NCBI GenBank assembly: GCA_902778985.1
Contig: CACYZS010000096.1
Span: 1-5,318 of the forward strand
Direction of reading: 5' to 3'
Length of the DNA stretch: 5,318 bases
Source: an uncultured Ruminococcus sp.
GTDB lineage: Bacteria; Bacillota; Clostridia; Oscillospirales; CAG-272
The stretch's first letter is position 1, and each line of letters starts with the position of its first letter. Below, piece by piece: positions 5,148-5,318 of this stretch. A program made the position numbers and the translations under genes. A model generated the notes under the pieces. The model ran no database searches. It saw only the letters and a program-made list of their open reading frames with translations, and was not told the origin of the DNA.

Positions 5148-5258
5148 CAGGATACGTGCCAGCAACAGTTGAATGATGAACTATATCCCCTGCTCATCAA
5201 CGCGTTCGGCAAATTTATAGGCAAAACCAAATACTGTTTTTTGTTTTAAATCACTCAT
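5142..5258 (-). pseudogene. N-terminal fragment of a Wzx-type polysaccharide flippase, with in-frame TAG
   Basis: On the minus strand the ATG at 5258 opens MSDLKQKTVFGFAYKF, then AERVDEQGI, a TAG codon (5183-5181), then FIIQLLLARILI. Disregarding the stop, this matches the start typical of lipopolysaccharide/O-antigen flippases (Wzx/WzxC/RfbX group, MATE-like fold), which export lipid-linked glycan units. Those start with M-x2-LK-x-KT, an ER...QG stretch, and a first membrane helix ending in LARIL followed by P-x-DYG. The PxDYG part is missing because the gene is cut at the junction with U32. The start is supported by GAAAGAAG at 5276-5269. AT-rich composition is usual for polysaccharide loci and unlike the rest of the window. 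Recognition is from memory of the family, not a search. Confidence 0.6.
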
Positions 5259-5318
5259 TTGGCATTAACTTCTTTCTGTATCCGTATAAAGCGGAGCCGT
5301 TTGCTTTTTTGAAAGGCT
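5252..5318 (-). other. Possible 3' end of a gene upstream of the flippase
   Basis: All three minus-strand frames are open from the right edge to near the flippase start. One ends with TAA at 5267-5265. One ends with TGA at 5257-5255 in an ATGA overlap with the flippase start, the classic operon arrangement. One ends with TGA at 5254-5252. The ATGA version reads as a basic tail (KSKRLRFIRIQKEVNAK). With so few codons the true frame cannot be decided, and none may be real. Confidence 0.25.

Noticed and set aside
5141..5318. Insertion sequence interrupting the U32 gene
   Set aside because: No terminal inverted repeat, target duplication or transposase fragment is visible. The right-hand bases read better as the start of a polysaccharide flippase.
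1..5318. CRISPR arrays, tRNA, rRNA or phage genes
   Set aside because: No regularly spaced repeats, cloverleaf-like segments, rRNA signatures or phage protein motifs were seen on either strand.

Overview
The window reads as chromosomal DNA of a GC-rich member of the Bacillota (Clostridia-like), probably from a gut or other anaerobic community. The evidence is strong Shine-Dalgarno sites, sigma-A type promoters with extended -10 boxes, a GH42 beta-galactosidase beside a clostridial-style lipoprotein, and a freestanding rplS with a leader RNA. The taxonomic call is inference only. No mobile element, CRISPR array, tRNA or rRNA was seen.

Layout. Positions 1-122 (minus) hold the first 40 codons of a lipoprotein running off the left edge. 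Positions 258-2297 (minus) encode a complete GH42 beta-galactosidase with both catalytic glutamates and the four zinc cysteines. Positions 2298-2720 are a divergent control region, with a GH42 promoter on the minus strand and an rplS promoter with an A-tract UP-like element on the plus strand, followed by a structured leader. Positions 2721-3062 (plus) encode ribosomal protein L19. A perfect 14-bp hairpin at 3082-3113 separates it from a convergent HIT-family (HINT-like) protein at 3134-3475 (minus). The HIT gene has its own promoter, lying back to back with a two-gene plus-strand unit. That unit is an FkbM-family methyltransferase with an extra N-terminal domain (3572-4672) and, 18 nt later, the N-terminal part of a U32-family protein (4691-5146).

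The most unusual feature is the right end. The U32 gene, normally about 400 codons or more, stops at codon 151 where the sequence changes abruptly. The last 172 bases are about 39% GC, against roughly 70% in nearby coding sequence. On the minus strand they encode the start of a Wzx-type polysaccharide flippase, which is cut at the same point and carries an in-frame TAG at codon 26. Two unrelated gene starts therefore face each other with both 3' parts missing. This fits an inversion or recombination breakpoint, or a chimeric assembly join.

The remaining genes are mostly housekeeping: galactoside use (GH42 and possibly the lipoprotein), translation (rplS), nucleotide hydrolysis (HIT), and a methyltransferase/U32 pair of unknown joint purpose. 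The best regulatory candidate is the 96-nt rplS leader, which can form mutually exclusive helices and has an anti-Shine-Dalgarno segment.
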